A stretch of 64,000 nucleotides of DNA from Nitrospinae bacterium bin107. Its GTDB lineage: Bacteria; UBA8248. This document shows, one piece after another, positions 18,738 to 27,020 of the stretch; position 1 is the first letter of the stretch, and each line of letters opens with the position of its first letter. The stretch spans positions 1 through 64,000 of the forward strand of contig MPNJ01000008.1 in the NCBI GenBank assembly GCA_002238965.1, written 5' to 3'. The position numbers were made by a program, and so were the translations under genes. The notes under the pieces are model-generated. The model did not search any database, was not told where the DNA came from, and saw nothing but the letters and a program-made list of their open reading frames with translations.

Positions 18738-19204
18738 GATAGTTAAATCACTTTTCAAGGAACTAATCTCGGGCGAACTTTCAGGTACTTATATAACCAA
18801 TCTTCCAGAGCTAGATGTTCGTCTTTGGGAAACTCACTCAAATATCGTCGTTTTGGAATCCGTGGCATATGGGGAAAATGATCGCCGTTTATGTATTGTT
18901 GACAAGTATGATTTTGTTCGTTGGGTGATCAAGGTTCGTCGTGTTTTTCGAAATTATTTTGGTTTTGATTCTGATTAGTCATAGTTAAGTCTCCTTTCTA
19001 GTATTTATACAAGGAAAAAGACTCAAAAGTTTGCATAGTTAAGTTTATAATTCCCATTTTTTAGGATAGCTCCACTGCTTTTTCGGCGAATCTATACTGA
19101 TTCTAGCGGGCAACGTTCTCGGGGGTGTCCTGTATCTGAGGAGGCATTGAACTATTGACTGGGTGACCCTTGGGCTTCTTTTCGGTCATTTTCTTTTTCC
19201 TGGC
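18738..19204. other. AT-rich intergenic with a headless short ORF
   Basis: From 18748 to the TAG at 18976-18978 a plus-strand frame of 76 codons looks protein-like (TSGTYITNLPELDVRLWETH, RLCIVDKYDFVRWVIKV) but has no start codon or ribosome-binding site. It may be the degraded end of a gene. The remainder, 18980-19204, is AT-rich without visible genes. Confidence 0.35.
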
Positions 19205-19684
19205 TCAAGTTGGCGTTTCTCCCGGCCTTGGGAAATTAAGCCTACCTTGTTCTGATGGTTGCGGTTCTCTGATTAGAAGGAGCGGCGTGCCAACAGTACC
19301 GCTCTTTCCAATTAGGTCCTCGTCAAAGGTTTCAAGTACATCTACGGTGAGATTAATAGCTGTCGCCACATGAATGGCATCTTTTGGTTTGATGGAGTGG
19401 TCCCAAACGAGGTCTTGTGCCGACTCAGCGATTTTCCTCGTAACGTTGTAAACACGTATGTAGCTACGTCGGAAGAATTTTTGAACTATCTCAGCCTTGT
19501 CCTTCGTAATCCGTGGAGCATCACGCATCCACAAGACTTCGGCAATCGTAAGAGCTGATGTAACGAGGATCACGTCTCCTCTATCAGCCTTTTGCAACAC
19601 TCCTTCGCATTTTTCGACTTTCCCTTCCTCGTTTTGAAAGTGGCCAAGAAAGCAATCGCTATCCCAATAAATCTTTTCTACCAT
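19205..19684 (-). CDS. PIN-domain protein (VapC-like putative RNase toxin)
   Basis: 159 aa. PIN-fold acidic residues are visible: Asp8 and Asp10 in YWDSDCFLG, Glu49 in LTIAEVLWM, Asp in IKPKDAIHVATAI near 108, and a final acidic group in DVLETFDEDL near 120. PIN domains are Mg-dependent RNases, most often VapC toxins. The ATG shares a base with the stop of the upstream gene (TAATG), so the two are translationally coupled in toxin-antitoxin style. The partner is much larger than classical VapB antitoxins. The region is lower in GC than the flanking grd genes, suggesting horizontal acquisition. Confidence 0.75.
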   Translation of the reverse strand: MVEKIYWDSDCFLGHFQNEEGKVEKCEGVLQKADRGDVILVTSALTIAEVLWMRDAPRITKDKAEIVQKFFRRSYIRVYNVTRKIAESAQDLVWDHSIKPKDAIHVATAINLTVDVLETFDEDLIGKSGTVGTPLLLIREPQPSEQGRLNFPRPGETPT

Positions 19685-20427
19685 TAATTGCCAGCCATTA
19701 TCCCGCGCACATCATCCGCAGTAGGCAATTCATCGTCTTCCGGCAATTCCTGGATTACTTCGACTTCAATACTCATGGGAGTGCCGTTACGGCGATAGTG
19801 AATGCGCCCCTCTATCTCGACGCGACGCCGGAAGTTGTCAAGTACCTTGTTGATCAAACTCTCAGGTACAATACAATTAATTGCACGCGGATAGAGGAAG
19901 TCTCTGACTCTGATTTTTAATCCCCCGGCCGCGTCAAGAATGGCCTCTAACCTGCCTTCAACTGTACCAAAGTCGTAATAATCGCTTCTCCAATCCTCTC
20001 TGATAACCTTCGCTATACCGGAACTTATGTTTATCGGTTTCTTCTCAACCCAAAGATTCACACCCTTGCCGTTCTGATGCTTTCCAACCAGGTTAGATAG
20101 ATTTTTCAAGTGGTCCATTGCCTTTTCAGAAAGTCCCGCATCCTCAATGTTACCGTTTGCTAGTGCTATTGGACCATGTTTTGCTTTCTTGTAGATCATA
20201 GCTAATCTGGATTTTGGCGCAGATGGATCTGGTTCTACTCCAACCAATGCGCTCCCTTCGTGAACGCGAACAGTCCATGTAATCTCGGCTCCATCGCCTT
20301 TTTGCGCTTCGGTAATCTCAGTTACGTAACCCAAGAAATTGCGAATAGCCGAGATAAATTCGTTGGGCGACAGGTCGTCTCCCAAGTCGATGGTAAGGTC
20401 CGTGGGTATTTGATCCGGCGTTGCCAT
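19684..20427 (-). CDS. Unrecognised protein coupled to the PIN gene (possible antitoxin or partner)
   Basis: 247 aa; soluble, no signal peptide or membrane segment. Features are an N-terminal acidic segment (DLTIDLGDDLSPNEFISAIR), a mixed alpha/beta body, and the C-terminal FRRRVEIEGRIHYRRNGTPM, then SIEVEVIQELPEDDELP before the stop. No named family was recognised. Its stop overlaps the PIN gene start by one base, arguing for co-expression and possibly complex formation. It has no visible DNA-binding domain, so calling it an antitoxin is inference from position. Confidence 0.6.
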   Translation of the reverse strand: MATPDQIPTDLTIDLGDDLSPNEFISAIRNFLGYVTEITEAQKGDGAEITWTVRVHEGSALVGVEPDPSAPKSRLAMIYKKAKHGPIALANGNIEDAGLSEKAMDHLKNLSNLVGKHQNGKGVNLWVEKKPINISSGIAKVIREDWRSDYYDFGTVEGRLEAILDAAGGLKIRVRDFLYPRAINCIVPESLINKVLDNFRRRVEIEGRIHYRRNGTPMSIEVEVIQELPEDDELPTADDVRGIMAGN

Positions 20428-20752
20428 TTTGTTTGGTCTTTTTAAATTTTTTTACGCCAACCAAGAGCCCATTCAGTTTCGAACAGATTAGGCTGGGAAA
20501 TCAAGTCTATATAGCGGAACTGCCTGCCGTTAAATCATTTCGCCAGCGATTCCATCTGCGTGATTATCTTTATAATGCTGAAATCATAGCGGCCTGAAAA
20601 TTCCAGTAGATTCTAGCATATAGGACTTGATTCTTTTGATTTTCGTATTTTTTACACCATTCATGGTTGGCTTGTCAACAATTTTCAACCTTGCATCTTC
20701 TCGCGCATGTCCTTCTGGATATTCTATCGCGTGGCGAACGTCCCCCCCGACC
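20428..20752. other. Intergenic, about 325 bp, AT-rich, no gene seen
   Basis: Separates the PIN pair from grdE. Short ORFs only. It marks the probable boundary between GC-rich grd sequence and the lower-GC insertion. Confidence 0.5.
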
Positions 20753-22036
20753 TCAATAATCCTTGCCCACCATGTTGTTGATGTCCTTCGCCCACTCGCT
20801 GGCGTAGTAGTCGCTGTCGGCCAGGGTGAAGGCCTCGCGGACGTTGTGTCTCTTGCCGTTGTAGAACTCGACGATTTCCGAGCCGATGACCCGCTCCACC
20901 GCCGGGGCGGCGATGCGCTCCCCCTGCATCCCCTTGGATACGATGGCGTCGGCCTCGGGCACGTGAAAGACGAGCGGGAACTCGCCTGAGCCCGGGCGGC
21001 CCACCTCGTAGATGATCGGTACGGCGCTCACGCCCATCTGTTCGAGCGCCTGGACGGTGAGCCAGTAGTCCACCGTGGAGTTGCCGCCGCCCTCGAAGGC
21101 GAGCACCGCGCCGTCGGCCTTGAGTAGCGTGGCCAGCTTGGCCACGTATTGCGCCGAGCGCTCCTTGAGCGCCTGGTTGTCGTGGTGGCCCCGCGTGATG
21201 ACCATGCCGGCGAAGTTGAGGTCCACACCGTGGCGGCGGTAGAGCTCGTATATGAGCGGCTTGTTGCAGTGGAGGTAGGTCGGCGCCTTCTGCTGCGTCT
21301 TGTAGTTCGCCCCCACGACCGCGCCGTCGAGCATCTCGTTCGGGTGAATGAGTGTCGGAAGCGAATCGCCCAGATTCTTGCCGTACATGAAGGTCTGGAC
21401 CATGGACGCCTGGTGCATCACCTGATCGACGTAAACCACACGGGGCAATTCGGGGTCCACATCTCCAATCTCGAACGTCTCGACCCGCTCGGGCTCCAGT
21501 TCCGCCGTGTGCGCGGCCAGCCGGGAGGCTACTTTCAGCGTCGCCAGGCGCACGGCGTCGTCATGCGCTTCGTTCGAGGCGCCATTCAGCGGCTCGTAGC
21601 AGGCGACGAGGTTCGCGGTCTCGGAATTCGTGCAGTGCATCGCACCGGGACCGGACATGTCGATGATGCCCTCGCGAAAGCTCATGATGCCCGTCATGGG
21701 CCCCAGGAAATGGGTGGTGCTGATCACGCACATCCCGGCGAGTTTGTGGGTGCGGCCCTGGCCGGCCGTCTTCGCCGGGCCGAGAAATCCCGGAAATGCG
21801 CATGAGCGCCCGCTCACCTTGTAGAGAGGCTCCACTGCATCGAGCACGTTGGTGATCCGCACCGAATCGCCCGGCGCCGCGGCGTCAAAGCTCACGTCCT
21901 TGAGGCCGCCGTCTTCGAGCGCAAGCTCGCGCAACTCATCGGAATCCACGGTGAGCGTACCTTCTTTGTACTCGAAACGCGCACCAATGATGATTTTCGA
22001 TACGGGGAATAATCCCATCTCCAGTCGCATGGACAT
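20753..22036 (-). CDS. grdE: GrdE-like component B proprotein subunit (glycine/sarcosine/betaine reductase family)
   Basis: 427 aa. The ATG at 22036 has GGGGAGG upstream; a second Met two codons later is also possible. Family features include the start MRLEMGLFPVSKIIIGARFE, the segment SGRSCAFPGFLGPAKTAGQG, LIHPNEMLDGAVV, YELYRRHGVDLNFAGMVITR and AVLAFEGGGNSTVDYW. In clostridial GrdE the proprotein is cleaved at a cysteine that becomes a pyruvoyl group. As I recall the motif (ACDKxTTYxHQNNP), the aligned position here is GANYKTQQKAPTYLHCN, with Asn where that Cys should be; Cys in LHCN is nearby. So cleavage may be absent or differ. It lies 11 bp downstream of grdA, same transcript. Confidence 0.85.
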   Translation of the reverse strand: MSMRLEMGLFPVSKIIIGARFEYKEGTLTVDSDELRELALEDGGLKDVSFDAAAPGDSVRITNVLDAVEPLYKVSGRSCAFPGFLGPAKTAGQGRTHKLAGMCVISTTHFLGPMTGIMSFREGIIDMSGPGAMHCTNSETANLVACYEPLNGASNEAHDDAVRLATLKVASRLAAHTAELEPERVETFEIGDVDPELPRVVYVDQVMHQASMVQTFMYGKNLGDSLPTLIHPNEMLDGAVVGANYKTQQKAPTYLHCNKPLIYELYRRHGVDLNFAGMVITRGHHDNQALKERSAQYVAKLATLLKADGAVLAFEGGGNSTVDYWLTVQALEQMGVSAVPIIYEVGRPGSGEFPLVFHVPEADAIVSKGMQGERIAAPAVERVIGSEIVEFYNGKRHNVREAFTLADSDYYASEWAKDINNMVGKDY

Positions 22037-22047
22037 CGTCGCCTCCC

Positions 22048-22500
22048 CTACCCGGCCGCGCGCATCGAAGCCAGGTCGCTTTCTATCTGCTCCAGATCGA
22101 GCACCATTTCCATCATGAGGAGCTTATCGGCATACAGGTCCTCGGGAACCTGGGCGCGCACCTTCTCTTCCAGAATATGAAAAACGGGGAGTCCCAACGA
22201 GACTCCCGCCAGGGGCCCGGCCCAGCTTGGGTCCCCGGTGGTCAGCGTTTCGACGGCGAGCCGAAGGCCTTCACCGGGCATTCCCAACACCACCATCAGG
22301 TTCTCCGACCCGACTTCATCGGCAATCGATTTGATGGCGGCCTGGTTCTCCAGGTCCATGGCGCCCGCGGAGGTTCAGACGAAGCACTCCGTCTTCTGGA
22401 AAACAACCTCCGCACCCGCCGCCTCAATACACTCGGCGATCAGCGGGCCGGGAACGCCGTCGCGCTCGCCCAGCGCGATCACCTTCTTACCTTGGAACAT
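22048..22500 (-). CDS. grdA: GrdA selenoprotein A; in-frame TGA = Sec42
   Basis: ATG 22500, with GGGAGGAGG just upstream, reads 41 codons to a TGA at 22375-22377 and continues to 22048. The product is 150 aa including Sec, the usual GrdA size. The active-site sequence is [17 protein letters not shown], i.e. Cys39-x-x-Sec42 exactly as in known GrdA. The C-terminal half ([20 protein letters not shown]) is also typical. GrdA is the small carrier whose Sec receives a carboxymethyl group from component B and delivers acetyl to component C, being re-reduced by thioredoxin. Standard callers report only a 103-aa piece from the Met after the Sec. It sits between grdC and grdE. Confidence 0.97.
22348..22372 (-). 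promoter_or_regulatory. Candidate SECIS region of grdA
   Basis: After the UGA, bases 3-6 (CTCC) can pair with bases 24-27 (GGAG), leaving a GC-rich apical part with a GGA near positions 18-20. The helix is weaker than in the other two selenoprotein genes here. Folded by eye. Confidence 0.35.
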
Positions 22501-22537
22501 GAACCTCCTCCCACTTGCCTGCAAAAAAACGAACGAA

Positions 22538-23956
22538 TCACACTTCTATCAGCACCGAAGCCCCGTCGGCCTGCTGGGACATCCGGCCCAAAAATAAACT
22601 CCCTTTGGCGAGGATCATTGTACTCGCAAGGCTTCCCGCCCGCATCCTCTCGAGGGCGTGTCCGAGAAAGGGAACCCCTGCGGGAATGTGCCCCTGCGTG
22701 GGCGCGAATCCGGGCATTCCGTGCGCCTCGATGAAATCCGGAATCTCCTCGCGTGCGATCTCACCGCCCATCACCGCCAGGGCGGCCAGCATTCTGTAGT
22801 TCGCAGCGGCCACGTCTCCCGCCCCCGCGGGCAGCATGATTTCCGGATTGTGCAGTTCGACGGCGTACTTATCGACGCTGCTTATTTTGCGTCCGGCCCG
22901 GGCCAGCGGGTCGCGCACGAGCGCCTCCGCCAGTCCTTGCGGCGTGGAGGGTTTTCCCGACGCGTGGCGTCCGGCGATCTTAAGATTCACCCGTGGGCCG
23001 TCGTCCGAATTTTTCGTGAGAAAGAACGCCACCCCGCCCAATACGTCTTCCAGGACGGGCATCCCCTTTGCCAGATGGAAATACGCCTTCATCCCGAGCT
23101 TCGCCATCGAACCGCCACCGACGACGACGGCGTTCTCAACGACGCCCGCCTGAATCAGCGCCGCCGCGTGCACGAGCGCGTACACCGGAGCCGCGCAGAA
23201 AGATTTCACGTCCACGCCTGCCGCATTGGCGCAGCCCGCCATCTCGGCGATCGCCTTTGCGAGATTGCCTCCGCCGCGATTGTAGCGATCTCCCACCGCC
23301 TCTTCCGAACAGCTGATGACGTAATCCACCTGTTCGGGCGCGATGCCCTCCCCCACGAGCAGCCGGCTGAGCGCGTATGCGCCGCTGGCCTTGGCCGCGA
23401 GGTTCTCCAGCAAAATGCGGGCGTCCAGGGACTCGTCCGCGTCATGATCGCGGCGAACGCACCCGATGAGGCCTCCCTCCTGAAAAAGCGGCAGGGCCTC
23501 TCCCCGCTCGATGCGTTCAATAATGTCTTCTTGTTTGTAATCCTTCGAATTTTTTTGACCTTCGAGAAGCGCGGCGGCGGATTCAGAACCCATGACGCCC
23601 GGAAGGCGGCGCTCCTCATCGAACATGATCAACCCGAATTGATCCGCCGCTTCAAGGAGGGCGTAGAAAGCATCCTGCGGGAGGATTTCCCCGAATTGGC
23701 TTTCAGGCGAAGCGCCTGCGAGGGAATTCTCGTACCACGGAGTTGGAATCCCGCTCAGCTTTTCGGGCGGCAGATTGCCGATGAACGCCTGGTTCGGCGG
23801 GTAGCCGACTATCTCGTCAAAAGAACGCAGGTCGTTGAACGAGTCGCCCGGCGCATGCTCTTTCCTTACAGCCTCGCGCCAGGGCTTCGAGCCGTAGCGG
23901 ACCAGATCGGGAACATGCACGAGAACGTTCGCCGCCGCGCGCAGATACGCAGTCAT
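22538..23956 (-). CDS. grdC: GrdC-like component C subunit (thiolase-fold)
   Basis: 472 aa, somewhat shorter than the ~510 aa of clostridial GrdC. The thiolase/KAS III-type fold is indicated by [20 protein letters not shown] and [20 protein letters not shown], whose Cys matches the acyl-accepting position, with [19 protein letters not shown] after it. In known systems GrdC takes the acetyl group from GrdA as a thioester and, with GrdD, releases acetyl phosphate. No grdD is visible in the window, so either it is elsewhere or this complex ends in a different product. grdA starts 37 bp downstream. The terminal TGA is a genuine stop: what follows is the grdA leader. Confidence 0.85.
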   Translation of the reverse strand: MTAYLRAAANVLVHVPDLVRYGSKPWREAVRKEHAPGDSFNDLRSFDEIVGYPPNQAFIGNLPPEKLSGIPTPWYENSLAGASPESQFGEILPQDAFYALLEAADQFGLIMFDEERRLPGVMGSESAAALLEGQKNSKDYKQEDIIERIERGEALPLFQEGGLIGCVRRDHDADESLDARILLENLAAKASGAYALSRLLVGEGIAPEQVDYVISCSEEAVGDRYNRGGGNLAKAIAEMAGCANAAGVDVKSFCAAPVYALVHAAALIQAGVVENAVVVGGGSMAKLGMKAYFHLAKGMPVLEDVLGGVAFFLTKNSDDGPRVNLKIAGRHASGKPSTPQGLAEALVRDPLARAGRKISSVDKYAVELHNPEIMLPAGAGDVAAANYRMLAALAVMGGEIAREEIPDFIEAHGMPGFAPTQGHIPAGVPFLGHALERMRAGSLASTMILAKGSLFLGRMSQQADGASVLIEV

Positions 23957-24049
23957 AACACCTGCCTCAAATGAACCAAGAAAAGATTACGCAGGAATTT
24001 GTACTCGAAATGAAACGCCGCCGCCATCCCTGCCGTCGACTGGATAGCC

Positions 24050-24835
24050 CTACCCCGCGGTGTAGCCGCCGTCGGCGTAGAGGATGTGGCCCGTGTAGAA
24101 GTCCGACGCCCGCGACGCGAGGAACAGGAGCGGCCCGGCCAGGTCCTCGGGTTCGCCCAGCCTGCCCTTCGGGATCCGGCTCACGATGTTCTCGCGCGTC
24201 TTCACCGCCTTGGGCGCGTCGGTGAACATCCAGTCCGTAAGCACCGAGCGGAAAACTGTCGGCCCGACCGCGTTCACGGTGATGCCCGTCGGCCCCAGTT
24301 CGCAGGCCAGCGCCTTCGTGATGCCGTCCACTGCCGCTTTCGACGCGCAATAGGCGGTATAGCCCGCAGGGTGGCCGAGAATCCCGCGCGTCGAGGATAC
24401 GAGGACGATTTTGCCCCCGTCTCCCTGCGCCTTCATCTGCCGCGTTGCGGCGCGCGCCAGAAGCCAGGACTGCGTGACGTTCGCGTCCATCACGTCAACG
24501 AACGCATCGGGCGCCATCTCCTCGATCATCCCCACCCTGTTGATGCCCGACGCCACGACCAGAATGTCGAGGCGGCCATGGGTCTCGACGGCTTTTTCCA
24601 CCATGGCGTCGGCCGCGGCTTCTGATTCCGGGCGCGCGTTTACCGTGGCGACCTCGGCCCCGAGTTCGCGGCACTCGCCCGCGACGGCCTCGAGCGCGTC
24701 CGTGGTGCCAGCTGTAAGCGTGAGGCGGCAACCCGCCCCGGCCAGGGTCCGCGCAGCCACCGCGCCGAGTGCGCCCGATGCGCCTGTGATGAGCGCGGAG
24801 CGTCCGCTTACGTCGAATAGTTCAGAAGATTTCAT
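24050..24835 (-). CDS. Short-chain dehydrogenase/reductase (SDR), upstream of the grd cluster
   Basis: 261 aa if the ATG at 24835 is used; a GTG at 24862 is the alternative and neither has a strong ribosome-binding site. Classical SDR features are TGASGALG (NAD(P) binding, about residue 18), SGIN, the catalytic Ser in VLVSSTRG, Tyr-x-x-x-Lys in YTAYCASK, and a C-terminal LYADGGYTA. It oxidises or reduces an alcohol/ketone pair; the substrate is unknown. Same strand as grdC, about 90 bp upstream, so it may be co-transcribed and prepare or use a metabolite of the reductase, which is inference. Confidence 0.8.
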   Translation of the reverse strand: MKSSELFDVSGRSALITGASGALGAVAARTLAGAGCRLTLTAGTTDALEAVAGECRELGAEVATVNARPESEAAADAMVEKAVETHGRLDILVVASGINRVGMIEEMAPDAFVDVMDANVTQSWLLARAATRQMKAQGDGGKIVLVSSTRGILGHPAGYTAYCASKAAVDGITKALACELGPTGITVNAVGPTVFRSVLTDWMFTDAPKAVKTRENIVSRIPKGRLGEPEDLAGPLLFLASRASDFYTGHILYADGGYTAG

Positions 24836-24994
24836 ATCAGTTTGTCCGTTTAGGGGGAGCACGAGCAGCGTCCCGCAGGCATGAGAGATAATTCCGTATC
24901 CCCCATGCTATGTATCAAGCGGGCATAGTGTCAAGAATGTGGGGGAGGTTGTCCATTTCATGAGTCAGACCCTACCTATGCGGCACAAGCCGCC

Positions 24995-25134
24995 GTCATT
25001 CCGGCGCATGCCGGAATCCAGTGCAGACTGGAGTGCAAGAAAAGCAAGAACGAGACCATCAGGTGTGAGTGACCAGATTTTCCCGACTTCGAATTCTCTC
25101 ATCAGTTCTGGATTCCGGCATTCGCCGGAATGAC
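24995..25134. repeat. REPIN-like element, 27-bp terminal inverted repeats
   Basis: The 27 bp at 24995-25021 (beginning GTCATTCCGGCGCATGCCGG) recur in inverted orientation at 25108-25134 with one mismatch. Each arm is itself a palindrome (CATTCCGGC with GCCGGAATC). Two inverted REP units about 90 bp apart form a REPIN, a non-autonomous dispersed element. No REP-type transposase is in the window. Confidence 0.8.
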
Positions 25135-25178
25135 GAGCAAAAGCAAATCTAATTAATAAGGGAAAAATGTAGTTGTAG

Positions 25179-25198
25179 GGACAGGTCGCGACCTGTCC
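25179..25198. repeat. Perfect 20-bp palindrome
   Basis: GGACAGGTCGCGACCTGTCC has no loop and is fully self-complementary; it is preceded by GTA. It resembles the other GTAGGG-type palindromes in 25.3-28.5 kb and is probably a dispersed intergenic repeat. Confidence 0.7.
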
Positions 25199-25357
25199 GG
25201 CTCCCACGCCAGTCCTGATGGGGGTCAACCACACGGACGAGGCAATCCACAGAAAAAGTATGTTTGCGGTTCCCGATTCGGGCGGGCCCAGCCGAACTCC
25301 TCTTCAGGGAAGTCCGGCGCCCCTTCGTCTTCATCACAATTTATTGATGTTTTGTAG

Positions 25358-25379
25358 GGGCGACCCCCCGTGGTCGCCC
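25358..25379. repeat. GTAGGGGCGACC-type palindromic repeat
   Basis: GGGCGACC and GGTCGCCC form an 8-bp stem around a six-base loop, preceded by GTAG. Similar units lie at 26918 and 28471. Confidence 0.65.
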
Positions 25380-25492
25380 GCTCTTCGTCTGCGTCGACAA
25401 TCTGGTGTTAATCCCGATCAATGCGGCAAAATCACCGTCATTCCGGCGGCATGGCGGGATGACGCGCTTGCGCGGCAAACGCGATTCGCGCG

Positions 25493-26794
25493 TCAGACGA
25501 CCTCGACCCATGTCTTCATGCCCGACGCCTGATGGGCCAGGGTGTGGCAGTGGATCAGCCATTTGCCGGGGTTGTCGAACACGCAGAGAACGTCCCGGCT
25601 CCGGCGCGGATCGACCAGGGTGGTGTCGCGGTAATGGCCGGGCGTGCCGTCCTCGCCGACCTCGTGGAAGTGATGGCCGTGGATGTGGATGCCGTGTGGG
25701 AAAGCGGTATCGTTCTTCATGGTGATCAGTGCCGTCTCGCCTCGGGCGAAGCGCTGCCAGGGCTCGTACGGCATGCCGGAGTAGTCGTTGAAGGCCCAGA
25801 AATCCTTGCCCCGGTGCCGCCCGCCCATCGCGCCGCCCTGCATGGCGAGCGTAAGCCGCCGCGCCTTTTTGCGGTCCGGCGGCGGGATGTCCACCGGCGG
25901 CAGGGGCGCGATAGGGGCGTCGATGGGCGCGGGGTTGACGCCCTGCGCCGCTATTTTGCCGAGTTCATATGCTCCGCGCCGGGTCGCCATGGCGAAGGTG
26001 ACAGGCGCGGCGACGTCGAGGATGACGTCGGTCCGCTGGGCGGGCGCCAGCACCAGCTCGCCCAGCGGCGCAGGCTTCGCCAGCGGCATGCCGTCATGCG
26101 CCACGACAATGCCGTCGCCGCCGCCGATCCGCACCCGGAAAATCCGCGCCGTCGCCGTGTTGATCAGCCGCAGACGAACCCGGTCCCCGCGCCGCACCGC
26201 CTCCCGGGAGAGGAGCGCCCGGGCGAAGTTGCCGAGCCGTCCGTCATGGGAGAAGTCGTGGCGGTTGCCGAAATTCGGGGCCAACCCGCCGCTGCGCGTC
26301 AGGCGCCAGTCGTCGAGTACCACCGTGATGTCGTGGTCGACGCGCGGGGGGTCGCGTTCCTCGACGATCAGGGGGCCGTAGAGTCCCTTCGCCACCTGCT
26401 CCCAGGAACGCTCATGCGAGTGGTACCAGTAGGTGCCGGGGTGAGGTGCGTCAAAAACGTAGTCGAACGCGCCGCCCGGCTTGACCGCCGCCTGGGTGAG
26501 GCCGGGAACGCCGTCCATCGCGTTGTCGATGTGGATGCCGTGCCAGTGAACGGCGGAGGCGCCGTCGATCCCGTTCTCGAAGGAGACGGCGACCCGGCCC
26601 CCTTGTCGGGCGCGTATCTCGGGACCGGGAGATGAGCCGTTGAATCCGAGCATGCGCGTCACGCCTTGCCCGTCCGGCAGGAGGCGGGTGGTGACGGGCT
26701 CGGCCTTGAGGCGGAAACCCGAGGGCGCCGCCCACCCGGTCGCGGGGGTCAGCGCCGTCGCCGCCAACGCCAGAAGAAAATCCCTTCGGTTCAT
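25493..26794 (-). CDS. Tat-exported multicopper oxidase
   Basis: 433 aa from the ATG at 26794 (GGGAG seven bases upstream). The N-terminus MNRRDFLLALAATAL is a twin-arginine signal. All four copper-binding motifs are present: HWHGIH near residue 85 and WYHSHE near 130 in the first cupredoxin domain, then HGIHIHGHHF and HCHTLAHQASGM in the last; the HCH...H...M set supplies the type 1 site. Such enzymes oxidise phenols, metals or other one-electron donors with reduction of O2 to water in the periplasm. Met-rich inserts typical of CueO are not obvious. It stands alone between repeat-rich gaps, and the substrate is unknown. Confidence 0.9.
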   Translation of the reverse strand: MNRRDFLLALAATALTPATGWAAPSGFRLKAEPVTTRLLPDGQGVTRMLGFNGSSPGPEIRARQGGRVAVSFENGIDGASAVHWHGIHIDNAMDGVPGLTQAAVKPGGAFDYVFDAPHPGTYWYHSHERSWEQVAKGLYGPLIVEERDPPRVDHDITVVLDDWRLTRSGGLAPNFGNRHDFSHDGRLGNFARALLSREAVRRGDRVRLRLINTATARIFRVRIGGGDGIVVAHDGMPLAKPAPLGELVLAPAQRTDVILDVAAPVTFAMATRRGAYELGKIAAQGVNPAPIDAPIAPLPPVDIPPPDRKKARRLTLAMQGGAMGGRHRGKDFWAFNDYSGMPYEPWQRFARGETALITMKNDTAFPHGIHIHGHHFHEVGEDGTPGHYRDTTLVDPRRSRDVLCVFDNPGKWLIHCHTLAHQASGMKTWVEVV

Positions 26795-26917
26795 GATCAA
26801 TCTCCCACGAGTGCGTTCTTTCACGGCGCGATGATTTTATTACCCGCGCCAGATGGCGGCAATGGAGTCAACCCGGACGAGGATGAGAACTCCAGCGAGA
26901 GGAGAAAACGCGACCGT

Positions 26918-26943
26918 AGGGACGGGTCGCTATCTGTCCCTAC
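26918..26943. repeat. TAGGGAC...GTCCCTA palindromic repeat
   Basis: TAGGGACGGGT pairs with ATCTGTCCCTA with one mismatch around a CGCT loop. Same type as the palindromes at 25179 and 25358. Confidence 0.6.
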
Positions 26944-27020
26944 TCTTCGTCAAGGAAAATCCCGGTTGCGGATAGTGGTCGCGGCTGTGGGGAGGGGTCG
27001 CCCCTCCGCCTCTTGTATCC

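Larger units (their letters stand above)
24836..25492. other. Intergenic, about 650 bp, repeat-rich
   Basis: No gene. It holds a REPIN-like element and two palindromes listed separately. A further relic of the same CATTCCGGC family is near 25439-25466 (GTCATTCCGGCGGCATGGCG). Confidence 0.6.

Noticed and set aside
22501-22540. TGA at the end of grdC as a possible Sec codon
   Set aside because: The downstream frame runs into the grdA leader and ribosome-binding site with no protein-like continuation; the product already ends at a typical C-terminus.
24995-25466. Repeats near 25 kb as a CRISPR array
   Set aside because: Only two inverted and one partial copy, no regular spacers and no cas genes; they are palindromic REP-type elements.
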